Origin: Bartonella doshiae NCTC 12862 = ATCC 700133
GTDB lineage: Bacteria > Pseudomonadota > Alphaproteobacteria > Rhizobiales > Rhizobiaceae
Length of the DNA: 64,000 bases
Assembly: GCF_000278155.1 (NCBI RefSeq)
Contig: NZ_JH725094.1
Location: 41,685-105,684 of the forward strand
Direction: 5' to 3'
How positions within the stretch are numbered: position 1 is the stretch's first letter; the number at the start of each line of letters is the position of its first letter. The notes beneath the pieces are model-generated. The model made no database searches. It worked only from the letters and a program-made list of their open reading frames with translations, and was not told the DNA's origin. The position numbers were made by a program, and so were the translations under genes. Positions 15,010 through 24,061 of the stretch are shown here, piece by piece.

Positions 15010-16152
15010 ATGGCAGTAACACAGGTAAATCTTAATGACCCATTAGCCGTTGGCGTTTGGGCTAAGATGCTAAACACAGAAACTTCAAAAGCGTTGCCCA
15101 TTGCACCGCTGATGGGAAAAGGCAAAAACAGCATTATTCAAGTATTGGATATGCTAGGAAAATCCGCTGGTGACTCTGTGACGAGTGGATTACGCGTCCA
15201 ACTTATGGGGGATGGCGTTAGCGAGGGACAAACGCTGGAAGGCAATGAAGAAGCACTCCAATTTATGAATGAAACAGTGCGCATTAACGAGCTTTCTCAT
15301 GCTGTACGCGTAAAATATGAAGGCACCATTGATCAACAACGTGTTTTATTTAATTTACGAACAGAAGCAAAAGATGGGCTTGTTGATTGGTATGCAGATC
15401 GCTTAAGTTTGATGTTCTTCATTCAGGCAGCAGGTTATACAGCACCATGGATTCACTTCGAAGGACGCACCATAACCCTTAAACCCGTACATTATGGTTT
15501 TAATGCTCCATTAGAGCCAAGCAAACTGCGTGTTATTCGTGCCAATAAGAAAAAGACTGATGAAGAACTTACAAAAGACGATGTTTTTACATTAGATCTT
15601 ATAGATAAAGCTGTTGAACGCGCAAAACTTGCAAATCCACGTTTGCGTCCGGTTCGTGTTGATGGAAAATCGGCATATGTGATGTATCTCCACCCAACAC
15701 AGGTGACCCAATTGCGCACCAATACAAAGAGTGGTCAATGGTTAGACATTACCAAGGCAGCTTATGATGGCTCTGGAGCTAAGAACCCAATTTTTGAGGG
15801 CTCTCTGGGGATGTATAACGGTGTCATTTTGCGTGAAGCTGAACATGTCCCCAATGGTATCAATTCAAAGACACAAGAGCCTGTAACATCTGTTCGCCGT
15901 GCTGTGTTGCTTGGTGCGCAAAGTGTTATCATGGCTTATGGGCGCGTTGGCAATGGAGCAACAGGAGGTGATGGGAAAGGGGGAACACGCTATAAACTTG
16001 TTGAAGAACTGTTTGATTATCAACGTGAATTTGGGGTTGCAGCTAAAACCATTATCGGCATGAAAAAGTCACGCTATACCTTGCCGCACTCTGATCAAGG
16101 GGGACAAGACTTTGGTACGATTGTTATCCCTTCTTTTGCTGAAGCAAGCTAA
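15010..16152 (+). CDS. Major capsid protein, N4-gp56 family
   Basis: This 380-residue protein begins AVTQVNLNDPLAVGVWAKML and includes GDSVTSGLRVQLMGDGVSEG, FMNETVRINELSHAVR and a C-terminal KKSRYTLPHSDQGGQDFG, as in N4-gp56-type HK97-fold capsid proteins. It builds the icosahedral shell. A TTG at 15001 is in frame, but the ATG at 15010 matches family N-termini. It directly follows the scaffold gene, and no maturation protease is seen nearby. Confidence 0.85.
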   Translation: MAVTQVNLNDPLAVGVWAKMLNTETSKALPIAPLMGKGKNSIIQVLDMLGKSAGDSVTSGLRVQLMGDGVSEGQTLEGNEEALQFMNETVRINELSHAVRVKYEGTIDQQRVLFNLRTEAKDGLVDWYADRLSLMFFIQAAGYTAPWIHFEGRTITLKPVHYGFNAPLEPSKLRVIRANKKKTDEELTKDDVFTLDLIDKAVERAKLANPRLRPVRVDGKSAYVMYLHPTQVTQLRTNTKSGQWLDITKAAYDGSGAKNPIFEGSLGMYNGVILREAEHVPNGINSKTQEPVTSVRRAVLLGAQSVIMAYGRVGNGATGGDGKGGTRYKLVEELFDYQREFGVAAKTIIGMKKSRYTLPHSDQGGQDFGTIVIPSFAEAS

Positions 16153-16171
16153 TTATTAAAGGATGGCAATT

Positions 16172-16630
16172 ATGGCAGAAAAATCGCTAATTACACAGGA
16201 ACCTGATGAAACCGTTGAGACTGTTGAACCCGTTGAAACCGTTGGCATGATAGATGAGGGATTGCCACCTGTTTTGCAAGGACGCAACAACTCTACGCAG
16301 CAGGTTAGTTTTTTACGGGCGCGTGTTAAATGTACAGACCAAGGGTTGATAACGAAAATTGGTGTTCTACCCCGAGGGGCTTTTATCAAAAGTATTACAG
16401 CTTATACCATGGAGGATTTTGAAGATGTAACGGTTACATTTGGAAAAGAGCCTCATGGTAATGATTATGGAGATATAGGGCTTCGGCAATCTACCGATGG
16501 CAATCTGTACATACCCATGGAAGAACGAGATGTTCCATTAGAAGCTGAAAATACGATTTACATGACACGAGACAAGAAAAGCACCAAAGGGGATGCTGAG
16601 GTGATTGTTGAGTTTTACACCAATCGTTAA
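16172..16630 (+). CDS. Capsid-associated protein (possible decoration/head protein)
   Basis: This 152-residue protein has a low-complexity Glu/Thr/Val stretch (ETVETVEPVETVGM, residues 10-23), then a beta-rich domain (FLRARVKCTDQGLITKIGVL and later GLRQSTDGNLYIPMEERD). It directly follows the major capsid gene, with 19 bases between. That position suits a decoration or capsid-vertex protein, but no family is recognised. The ATG at 16172 follows AAAGGA; the ATG at 16163 overlaps that site. Confidence 0.6.
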   Translation: MAEKSLITQEPDETVETVEPVETVGMIDEGLPPVLQGRNNSTQQVSFLRARVKCTDQGLITKIGVLPRGAFIKSITAYTMEDFEDVTVTFGKEPHGNDYGDIGLRQSTDGNLYIPMEERDVPLEAENTIYMTRDKKSTKGDAEVIVEFYTNR

Positions 16631-16636
16631 AGGCAA

Positions 16637-16662
16637 GGGGGCGTTTATTGCTTGCGTCCCCC
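16637..16662 (+). other. GC-rich RNA hairpin after capsid genes
   Basis: GGGGGCG (16637-16643) pairs with CGTCCCCC (16655-16662) with one bulged T and an 11-base loop. No T-run follows, so it is not a standard terminator. In AT-rich DNA such a strong hairpin stands out. It could stabilise the 3' end of the capsid mRNA or partly terminate, to set capsid gene dosage. Confidence 0.4.
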
Positions 16663-16702
16663 TCCCATACAAGATGCCTCAAGACATTTGGAAGAGGGTG
16701 AT

Positions 16703-17401
16703 ATGACAATAATAGTACAGACAAGTGGTCCGATTGGAGACAAACAGACTATTGTTCCTCATGATAAAAATTTCATTCAGATGTTAAACGATATTCAGGA
16801 TGAAATAGATGACCAAACAGATGAATATGTTGATCAAGTTCAAAAGGCGATATTTTCAGCCATTCGATTTTGTGAACGATTGCCTTTTTATTTTAATGAA
16901 AGTCGCGAAGTTGTTTTTACTACTCTAAAGGGGAAAAGCCGTTATGGAGCGGACGAAAATCCAGTTATTTCGGCTGCTGTTCGCATTGCTGATGCTTATA
17001 TTTATGAAGATAATCACAGCAAAGCAAAGCTTTTGCAGGTAGATCCGCTTGTTATTGAGAATCTTGAGAATGATTGTAACCATGGCATGCCTACGCGATA
17101 CAGTTATTTTGAACAAAAGCTTATTTTGTATCCAACCCCAGAGCGGGTTTATTCTATCAGGCTTATTCTCGATCCTATAAGAATAAAAGATATTGAGAGC
17201 GCACAAGAAGCGTCCATATGGTTTCGTGAAGCCTATGAACTGATCAAAACGCGTGCAAAATATGAAATTTATATGAATATTATTAAAGAACCACAGATGG
17301 CAGCAGCAGCTTTTGCCATGTTTCAAGAGCAACTAGATGCGCTTCAAATTGAAACATCACGGCGCAAGAATTTGTTAAAAATTCAACACACGGATTTCTG
17401 A
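16703..17401 (+). CDS. Head-tail adaptor / head completion protein (P22 gp4-like)
   Basis: This 232-residue protein has a mostly helical pattern: MLNDIQDEIDDQTDEYVDQV, AIFSAIRFCERLPFYFNESR, then a beta pair with a C-terminal helix bundle (WFREAYELIKTRAKYEIYMN). P22-type adaptor proteins (gp4) sit under the portal and share this size and place, portal/capsid then adaptor then gp10-like hub. The ATG at 16703 follows AGAGGG. Its stop touches the next start (TGATG). Confidence 0.65.
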   Translation: MTIIVQTSGPIGDKQTIVPHDKNFIQMLNDIQDEIDDQTDEYVDQVQKAIFSAIRFCERLPFYFNESREVVFTTLKGKSRYGADENPVISAAVRIADAYIYEDNHSKAKLLQVDPLVIENLENDCNHGMPTRYSYFEQKLILYPTPERVYSIRLILDPIRIKDIESAQEASIWFREAYELIKTRAKYEIYMNIIKEPQMAAAAFAMFQEQLDALQIETSRRKNLLKIQHTDF

Positions 17402-18858
17402 TGACCTTTATCCCTATTGCTGAATATAGACCAGATGTTGCATTTATTAATAGTGGTTATTCCAGTGAGATCGTGAACGTTTTACCTGCACAAAACTCGT
17501 ATATTCCGTTTCCCATGGTGGCGCCGGTCTCAGATCCTTTTCCGGATGTGATTTTGGGGGTTTATGCTGTGCGCTCATTGGGTGGTGTGCGCATTATTGT
17601 GGGGGCACCAACAAAACTTTATGAATATGACAACAGCACGCGCGGCTGGAAAGACATTAGCAAACCTCACACACGATATCACGCCAATGAGACTGCACTT
17701 TGGTCTTTTGCCTCCTTTGGTGATCATATCATTGCTGTTAATAGCAATGACCCACCACAAATGCTTTCGTTAAAAACGGATGAAAGGTTTTGTGATTTGA
17801 GCGGTAATCCGCCGCGTGCTGGACTTGTGCGTGTGTGGGGTGATTTTGTTTGCCTGATGCAACTAACAGATAAGCCAAACCGTGTGCAGTGGTCCGGTTT
17901 GAATGATGCAACCCATTGGACGGTTGGGGAGAAAAGTTGCGATTATCAAGATTTTCCTGATGGTGAATATGTTCAAGGGTCTACGGAATCAACAAATCCA
18001 CTTATTTTCATGCGCTCCGCTATTTATCACGCAACTTTTGTACCAGGCTCTAAAATTATCTTCAGTTTTGCAAAAATAAAAGACAAAATAGGGGCTAAAA
18101 GCAGTATGGCAATTGCAAGCCGTGGAGACTGTACTTTCTTTGCATCTGATGATGGTTTTTATCAAATCAACAGTGCTGGTGAAATGCTTCCTATTGGCTT
18201 TGGAAAAGTCGATAAAACTATCTTCACACTTTACAATAACTTTGCCATTGATGAGATGAGGGCATGTATTGATCCGGTCTATTCTCGTGTTTATTTTTCT
18301 ATCAATGATAACACCGAAGGGATGCATATTTATGTTTATGATTGGCTCTTACAAATATGGAGTGTCATTAAGGGGCAAAACCTTCTCTTATTTCCGCTTT
18401 TTGCAGCAGGTTACACATTAGAAGGCTTAGACGAAGTACAAGAGAGCTTGAAAGATTTACCAGCTTCTCTTGATAGTAAAATGTGGCAAAATGGTGCGCC
18501 TGTTTTAGGAGCCTTTACGCCAGACAACAAATTTGGTTTTTTTGCAGGTCCTCCGATGGAAGCAGTTATTGCTTCACAAATTGTGGGGGATACGGGCAGG
18601 CAAATCAACCTGATGAGTGAGGCTTTTGTTCAAGCGGATACAACAAAAGGTTTTTTAAGTGTTGGGGCGGCTTTTATCATTGATAACAAGAACCAATTAA
18701 ATTGGGCTAAAGAGCGTTATGCCGGCTATAATATTGGGATGTATAATATCCGCTCACGGGCGCGTTATCACGCCTTGCGTCTGAGAATACCAGAAGGCAC
18801 GCCATGGACGCATATAACAGGCTTTGATGTAACGCTCAAACCCGCGGGCATAAGATGA
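17401..18858 (+). CDS. Tail hub / DNA stabilization protein (P22 gp10-like)
   Basis: This 485-residue beta-rich protein has repeated strand segments such as GVRIIVGAPTKLYEYDNSTR, FASFGDHIIAVNSNDPPQML and CTFFASDDGFYQINSAGEML, the pattern of beta-propeller tail-hub proteins. P22 gp10 closes the portal and holds the tail spikes. The order after a gp4-like adaptor supports the assignment. It overlaps its neighbours by 1 and 4 bases, as in a tightly coupled late operon. Confidence 0.7.
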   Translation: MTFIPIAEYRPDVAFINSGYSSEIVNVLPAQNSYIPFPMVAPVSDPFPDVILGVYAVRSLGGVRIIVGAPTKLYEYDNSTRGWKDISKPHTRYHANETALWSFASFGDHIIAVNSNDPPQMLSLKTDERFCDLSGNPPRAGLVRVWGDFVCLMQLTDKPNRVQWSGLNDATHWTVGEKSCDYQDFPDGEYVQGSTESTNPLIFMRSAIYHATFVPGSKIIFSFAKIKDKIGAKSSMAIASRGDCTFFASDDGFYQINSAGEMLPIGFGKVDKTIFTLYNNFAIDEMRACIDPVYSRVYFSINDNTEGMHIYVYDWLLQIWSVIKGQNLLLFPLFAAGYTLEGLDEVQESLKDLPASLDSKMWQNGAPVLGAFTPDNKFGFFAGPPMEAVIASQIVGDTGRQINLMSEAFVQADTTKGFLSVGAAFIIDNKNQLNWAKERYAGYNIGMYNIRSRARYHALRLRIPEGTPWTHITGFDVTLKPAGIR

Positions 18859-19283
18859 ATTTTAAGATCTATAATACAGAAAAATGGAGTGCTGAACAAA
18901 TGGCGCCCTATTTTGAGAATGTCATAAAATCGATAGCTTATTTTAATCAAAAATTCCCTGATGATTATAATACAGAGACCATTTTAAACGATATTTTGAA
19001 GGGAGAAAAAGTTCTTTGGATTATCGTTGATGCGCATGAAAACTTTATGGCACACGTCACAACACAGTTACAAGAACTTGTCACTGGAGCATTAAGGGCG
19101 GTTATTGTCACCCTTGGTGGAAAGGGAGGAGCGCCCTTAACAAAGCTTATTACTCAGATTGAAGCCTATTACAAGGAAAAAGGGGCAAAAGAGCTTGTCA
19201 TCATAGGCAGGCGAGGGTGGGAAAAATCTCTTAAATCGCATGGATATTTCGTCAATCTTTTAGAATATAGAAAGCAGCTTTAA
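18855..19283 (+). CDS. Phage protein with GNAT-like C-terminus
   Basis: This 142-residue protein begins with helices, then has strands LWIIVDAHENFMAHVTTQ and ALRAVIVTLGG, a helix, and LVIIGRRGWEKSLKSHGYFV. This resembles the last part of a GNAT fold and small podophage proteins of that type. The typical acetyl-CoA loop is not convincingly present, so it may be a structural relative rather than an active enzyme. It sits between tail-hub and S74-type virion genes. Confidence 0.5.
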   Translation: MNFKIYNTEKWSAEQMAPYFENVIKSIAYFNQKFPDDYNTETILNDILKGEKVLWIIVDAHENFMAHVTTQLQELVTGALRAVIVTLGGKGGAPLTKLITQIEAYYKEKGAKELVIIGRRGWEKSLKSHGYFVNLLEYRKQL

Positions 19284-19284
19284 C

Positions 19285-19539
19285 ATGGGAAAAAGTTCTA
19301 AACCAATCCAGAATACCCAAAATACGACGCAAACAAATGCCCCTCCTGAATGGGCAAAAGGTATTTTTGAACACGCAGCTCAAGATGCCATGACTTTTTA
19401 TAACCAAGGCAGCGGAAAAGCCGTTTATGACGGGCAGCGAGTTGCGGGTTTAAGTGATCAAACAAAGAATGCGATTAATGGGCTTAGCAATAATACGCAT
19501 AACTATGATAACAATTATTTAAATGGATTAGCCACAGGG
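19285..19539 (+). pseudogene. 5' part of S74-type virion gene split by IS607 element
   Basis: The first 85 codons of a virion protein (MGKSSKPIQNTQNTTQTNAP onward) run in frame to Gly at 19537-19539, where the inserted element begins. The current frame continues two codons into the element and stops at 19545. Joining codon 19537-19539 directly to 21435 restores one frame of 351 residues. The N-terminal part is Asn/Gln-rich and helical (EWAKGIFEHAAQDAMTFYNQ), as in tail-associated proteins. Confidence 0.8.
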
Positions 19540-19589
19540 CTTTAACAGCTTACTTGTAATCTATTTATATCTGTGTAATAATATACATT

Positions 19590-20213
19590 ATGGATAGATT
19601 TGTTGGGATAGGTAAGGCCGCTCAAGTTTTGGGTGTTTCGATTAGCACTTTGCGCCGTTGGGAAGGTGAAGGCAAAATTATTTCTGAGCATACGGCAGGA
19701 GGACACCGCCGTTATGACCTATCCAAGCTTAGGCCTGAGCTTTTTCATTCGAGAGAACTGTCACAAAGAAAAACCATTGCTTATGCGCGTGTATCGAGCC
19801 ATGATCAAAAAGACGATTTAGAGCGACAAAAACAGGTTCTTGAGCTTTATTGCGCAAGCCAAGGTTGGACTTATGAACTCATCTCTGATTTAGGGTCAGG
19901 GATGAATTATCGTAAAAAGGGTCTTAAACGTTTATTGGATGCTCTCATTGAAAATGAGATAGGTCGTTTGGTGATTACGCATAAAGATCGTTTATTGCGC
20001 TTTGGTGCAGAATTGGTTTTCGCCATTTGCGAAGCCAAACAAGTTGAGGTTGTCATTCTCAATCAGGGGGAAGAAAGCAGTTTTGAAGAAGATTTAGCCA
20101 AAGATGTTTTAGAAATTATTACTGTCTTTAGTGCTCGTCTTTATGGAAGTCGTTCGAGAAAAAATCAAAGGTTATTAGAGAATGTTCGTCAAGCTGTAGA
20201 GGCATCGCAATGA
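19590..20213 (+). CDS. tnpA: IS607-type serine recombinase TnpA
   Basis: This 207-residue protein has an N-terminal MerR-like HTH (about residues 5-50; VGIGKAAQVLGVSISTLRRW, then GGHRRYDLSKL) and a serine-recombinase catalytic domain with the active Ser at 69 or 70 in AYARVSSHDQKDDLERQ. LGSGMNYRKKGLKRLLDAL and DRLLRFGAELVFAICE follow. It catalyses excision and insertion of the element by Ser-linked strand exchange between GG dinucleotides. Its end overlaps tnpB by 4 bases (ATGA). It appears intact. Confidence 0.93.
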   Translation: MDRFVGIGKAAQVLGVSISTLRRWEGEGKIISEHTAGGHRRYDLSKLRPELFHSRELSQRKTIAYARVSSHDQKDDLERQKQVLELYCASQGWTYELISDLGSGMNYRKKGLKRLLDALIENEIGRLVITHKDRLLRFGAELVFAICEAKQVEVVILNQGEESSFEEDLAKDVLEIITVFSARLYGSRSRKNQRLLENVRQAVEASQ

Positions 20214-21406
20214 TTGTTGCTCACAAAATAGCTCTAGACTTAAACAATAAGCAACGAAGCTACATGGCTCGAGCCAGTGGTTGCGCGCGCTTTGCTTATA
20301 ATTGGGCACTGAAGGAATGGCAGCAGCAATATGAAGCATGGAAGAAAGATAATAATTTACCAAAGCCTAATGACTATGCGCTACGTAGACAATTCAATTC
20401 TCTAAAACGAGAACAATTTCCATGGATGATGGAAGTTACTAAAAATGCTCCACAAATGGCAATTATTCAATTGGGTGTGGCTTTTAAGAATTTCTTTTCA
20501 GGGAGAAGCCGATATCCCACTTTTAGAAAGAAAGGAGTGCACGATCGTTTTACTTTGACCAATGATCAAATACAGTTGCAAGGTTTCAAGATAAGAATTC
20601 CCAAACTTGGTTGGGTTCGTCTGCGAGAACAATTGCGATTTCAAGGAAAGATCTTGTCAGCAACCATTAGCCGTAAAGCGGATCGGTGGTTTGTAAGTCT
20701 TAGCGTTGAAACAGATAATCAAGAGTCACTGAGCGAGAACCAAGCTATTGTTGGTCTTGATTTGGGCATCAATGCACTTGCAACGCTTTCGACAGGAGAA
20801 ACCATAGGAGGCGTTAAACCTTATAAGGCTTTGCTAAATCGTTTACGGCGCTTATCACGAAGGCTAAGCCGTAAGCAAAAAGGCTCGAGCAATCGTTATA
20901 AGGAGAAACAAAAACTCGCTAAGCTTCATGCACGGATAAGTAATATCAGAACAGATCATTTGCATAAGGTTACAACAGATTTAATTCAGCGTTTTGGTAC
21001 ATTTTGTCTCGAAGATCTTCATGTAAAAGGCTTGCTGAAAAATAAGCATTTATCGCGTGCCCTTGCAGATCAAAGTTTTTTCGAGTTTCGCCGTCAATTG
21101 GAATATAAGGCGGCACGTTATGGTCGACAGATTGTTATTGCAGATCGTTGGTATGCGAGCAGTAAGATCTGCCATCATTGCGGATGTAAGATTGAACAAT
21201 TGCCTCTTAACATACGTGAGTGGAGATGTTCTCATTGTGGTACACACCATAATCGAGACATTAATGCCGCGATTAATTTAAAAAACTTGGCGGTGAGTTC
21301 CACCGTATCAGCCTGTGGAGAGGAAGGCTCTGGCCAATGTCCTGTGACTTTGGTGAAACCAGCCTCAAAGAAGCAGGAAATCAACAGTATATTTAATCAG
21401 AAATGA
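20210..21406 (+). CDS. tnpB: TnpB RNA-guided endonuclease (IS607-associated)
   Basis: This 398-residue protein has an N-terminal helical/wedge region with NWALKEWQQQ and FFSGRSRYPTFRKKG. The RuvC nuclease has Asp184 in VGLDLGINALATLS, Glu268 in FCLEDLHVKGL and Asp350 in HHNRDINAAINL. A zinc ribbon uses Cys321, Cys324, Cys340 and Cys343. TnpB proteins use an omega RNA from the element's right end to cut DNA matching the flank, which favours retention of the element. All three catalytic acids are present, so it looks active. Confidence 0.93.
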   Translation: MIVAHKIALDLNNKQRSYMARASGCARFAYNWALKEWQQQYEAWKKDNNLPKPNDYALRRQFNSLKREQFPWMMEVTKNAPQMAIIQLGVAFKNFFSGRSRYPTFRKKGVHDRFTLTNDQIQLQGFKIRIPKLGWVRLREQLRFQGKILSATISRKADRWFVSLSVETDNQESLSENQAIVGLDLGINALATLSTGETIGGVKPYKALLNRLRRLSRRLSRKQKGSSNRYKEKQKLAKLHARISNIRTDHLHKVTTDLIQRFGTFCLEDLHVKGLLKNKHLSRALADQSFFEFRRQLEYKAARYGRQIVIADRWYASSKICHHCGCKIEQLPLNIREWRCSHCGTHHNRDINAAINLKNLAVSSTVSACGEEGSGQCPVTLVKPASKKQEINSIFNQK

Positions 21407-21434
21407 TCACATTTACATAAGTTTGATAGAACGG
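21290..21434 (+). ncRNA. Putative omega RNA (reRNA) of TnpB, right end of the element
   Basis: The last part of tnpB and the following 28 bases should encode the scaffold RNA used by TnpB. Hairpins seen are CGGTG/CACCG (21291-21295 with 21301-21305) and AGCC/GGCT (21310-21313 with 21326-21329). The guide would be the first 16 to 20 bases after 21434, CAAAATTCAACAAGCC, which is phage virion-gene sequence. The 5' limit is approximate. The RNA is inferred from the family, not seen directly. Confidence 0.4.
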
Positions 21435-22235
21435 CAAAATTCAACAAGCCAAAACTTAAAGAACATGGCTTCAGGGCAACAAATAGGCAATAACCCTTAT
21501 TTTAATGAAGCGCTTCAAAACACATTAAATAAAGCAACAGACACGATTAACAGTTCACTTTCGGGGGCGGGGCGTTATGGTTCTGGGGCGCATACTGGGG
21601 TTTTGGCTGATGAATTGGGGGGCATAGCAACACAAGCTTTATCACAGCAATATAACCAAGATGTCAACAACATGATGAATGCTAATGGTCTCATTGACCA
21701 AGCAAACCAAAATCAGTTGGCGGGTGCCAATAACTTCTTTCAAGGTCAAGGTCAGGCAAATCTCAATGCGTTGACGGGAGGGAGTGTGCTTGATGCCAAT
21801 CATCAACGGCAATTGGATGAAGAGCGGCAAAAATGGGAGCAGCAGAACAATCTTGATTGGGACCAGTTAAGTAAGTTGCTCGCAGCTGGTGGGGCTGTTG
21901 CTGGAAATTACGGAACGCAAACAGGACAAAGGACGACATTGACTCCACAGCAAAAACCTAATCCATGGGAGATTGTTGGAAATGTTGGAACTATCCTTGG
22001 TACTTTTGCTGGGCTTAGCGACATCAGAGCGAAAGAAAATATCGTGCAAGTGGGGCAGCGAAATGGACACAAACTCTATGAGTATAATTACAAGGGCTAT
22101 CCAGAGCGCTATCGTGGGGTGATGGCGCAGGATGTTTTGAAGTCAAAACCTGAAGCTGTTTTCTTGCATAAGGCGACAGGCTTTTTGCATGTGGATTATA
22201 GCAAGCTTGGCTTTGAGATGGAAAGGGTGCAGTGA
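21435..22235 (+). pseudogene. 3' part of split virion gene with S74-type C-terminal domain
   Basis: 266 codons and a stop continue the virion gene cut at 19539. The middle is Asn/Gln/Gly-rich and helical (YFNEALQNTLNKATDTINSS). The C-terminus has SDIRAKENIVQVGQRNGHKL and later RGVMAQDVLKSKPEAVF, the pattern of the self-cleaving intramolecular chaperone domain (Peptidase S74) found on tail fibres and spikes, in a short form. Catalytic Ser and Lys of SDIRAK are present. As it lacks its start, no complete product can be made while the element is in place. Confidence 0.8.
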
Positions 22236-24061
22236 TGGAACAAGAAAACACAAATTCTCTTTTAAAGTTGTTTGATCCAAAATTTTTGCGTCCCTTGATA
22301 TATCAGGGTATGTATCAATTGCCAAAGCATTTGTTCGAACAGCTTTCTACGCCTCCAAGCACGCCGTTGGAAGGGCGATACAAGCCAAGTTTTTTAGAAC
22401 GCGCTGCTTTTAGCACAAACCCTTTTGATGCGAACAATGGGGATAATACTCCACAAAAATTGAGTCCTACAGAGCTTATTCGTGGTTCTCAAGCAGGAGG
22501 AGGAGAAGTTGGGAAAAAGACGCCAGCAGAATTGATTATGTCTACGGATGATTTAAAGCGCCAAATGCCTCCATTACCGGATGTTTCAAAGGATACTGTT
22601 AAGATACAAGAGGCGCCAGAGCAACAAAAGCATGACTTCTCAGAGCAGGGAGGTGTTGCATCAATGATCCCTCAATCTCCACTTGTTGGGAATATTGATC
22701 AGTCTAGTGGGGATGAAGCTGGGCGACAGCAAAAAAATGTGATGGATTATATTGCAGAGATCAACAACAGATCTATGGAAAAAAATCCGCAGGAGAGCAG
22801 CCCTGTCAATGAAGAAAAACTTTCTCATACGCCTATTCCAGAAGAAGAACATTTAAAAGCAAATGCTAAGCCCGAACAGGCAACGGATTATGTAAACGCA
22901 GTTGGAAATTTTATCCATAAAGATGCAGACCCAAGCAGCTTATGGGAGCGTTTTAGAAAATCAGAATTTTCCGAGCATTTAATGGATTTTTTTGCGGGGC
23001 TTGCATCAGGAAAAACACCGCAAGAAAGTTTTTCAAATGCGGCGCTTGTTATGCGGCAGGGCAATAATGTACGTGCTCAAAATAGACCAATTTTTGAGTT
23101 TTTACGCTCTAAAGGATATAGTGATAAAGACGCACAAGCCCTTGTGCAATATCCAGATCTTGCCATGAAAGTTATAGGCAACACGTTAAGCCCTCAAGAA
23201 GCCTATAGAACATTGACATCAGAAGAAAAGGCAGAGCAGGGATTGCCTGAGGATATGACTTTCCAAGTCTCAACAAGCACAGGGAAAATTATACCTGTCC
23301 AAGGAGGACAGCGTTCCACTGCTTCTGGATTAGGGGGGAATACTGATGGCATGCTGTCAAAGCCTGAATCAGGTTATATGTATGTTAAGGACGAAAATGC
23401 ACTTGGTGGCATACGTGCGGTGCCAATTGCAGGCAGTGGTGCAGAACATAAATTAATCCAAGAACAGAAGGAGGAGGAGCGTAAAAACCAACAAACACAA
23501 ATGCAAATTCTGGATACAGAGGACAGATCAAATCGTATACTCTCGGCATCTAAAGAATTGCTAAAAACTGTTGAGGAGAACCCGCATGTTACTGGTTTCC
23601 TTGGTTATTGGTGGTCATTCATACCTGGTTTTAAGGCAAAAGATTTCGGGCATATGCTTGATTCATTAAAGGCGAATATTGGGATTGATGCCTTGAGAAA
23701 AGCAAAAGCATTTTCACCAAATGGCGCATCTGGCTTTGGAAACTTGTCTAATATGGAATTGCAAACCTTGCAAAACTCTGTAGCGGCACTGTATCAAAGC
23801 CTTTCCGCAGAGCAAATGAAGAAATCTTTAAAAACCGTTATTGATACTTTCAACAAATCCAATGCAGCAACGCGCGCAATTCTTTTTGGTGGTGCAGATG
23901 CAACAAGCGAGCTCGTTCGAGCCGCCTATGGGCAAGATGCTTATAAAAAAAATAATACGCAGTCAAATGATCCAATAGAAAAACAGATAGAAGCATTACC
24001 GGAAGGTGTATTGTTTATTGATAGTGATGGACGCATTAAGGAGAAACAAACCAATGGCTGA
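22235..24061 (+). CDS. Large virion protein, putative ejection/internal protein
   Basis: This 608-residue protein has a disordered, Pro/Gln/Ser-rich N-terminal half (residues 1-230), then a helical region with FSEHLMDFFAGLASGKTPQE (about 245-270). A C-terminal helical domain has TEELLKTVEENPHVTGF-type sequence and MELQTLQNSVAALYQSLSAE. Position between tail and transglycosylase genes is typical for DNA-ejection proteins of P22-like phages. A GTG at 22232 is an alternative start; the ATG at 22235 follows AAAGGG. No family is recognised with certainty. Confidence 0.6.
   Translation: MEQENTNSLLKLFDPKFLRPLIYQGMYQLPKHLFEQLSTPPSTPLEGRYKPSFLERAAFSTNPFDANNGDNTPQKLSPTELIRGSQAGGGEVGKKTPAELIMSTDDLKRQMPPLPDVSKDTVKIQEAPEQQKHDFSEQGGVASMIPQSPLVGNIDQSSGDEAGRQQKNVMDYIAEINNRSMEKNPQESSPVNEEKLSHTPIPEEEHLKANAKPEQATDYVNAVGNFIHKDADPSSLWERFRKSEFSEHLMDFFAGLASGKTPQESFSNAALVMRQGNNVRAQNRPIFEFLRSKGYSDKDAQALVQYPDLAMKVIGNTLSPQEAYRTLTSEEKAEQGLPEDMTFQVSTSTGKIIPVQGGQRSTASGLGGNTDGMLSKPESGYMYVKDENALGGIRAVPIAGSGAEHKLIQEQKEEERKNQQTQMQILDTEDRSNRILSASKELLKTVEENPHVTGFLGYWWSFIPGFKAKDFGHMLDSLKANIGIDALRKAKAFSPNGASGFGNLSNMELQTLQNSVAALYQSLSAEQMKKSLKTVIDTFNKSNAATRAILFGGADATSELVRAAYGQDAYKKNNTQSNDPIEKQIEALPEGVLFIDSDGRIKEKQTNG

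Larger units (their letters stand above)
19540..21434 (+). mobile_element. IS607-family insertion sequence (tnpA-tnpB)
   Basis: The element is about 1,895 bp and encodes a serine recombinase TnpA and an RNA-guided nuclease TnpB. Both boundaries are set by GG dinucleotides (19538-19539 and 21433-21434), the usual IS607 target. There are no perfect terminal inverted repeats; near the ends CTTACTTGTAAT (19549-19560) and the inverse of ATTTACATAAG (21411-21421) are imperfectly similar. Excision at GG restores the interrupted frame. Boundaries are inferred from reading-frame restoration plus the family's known habit. Confidence 0.85.
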
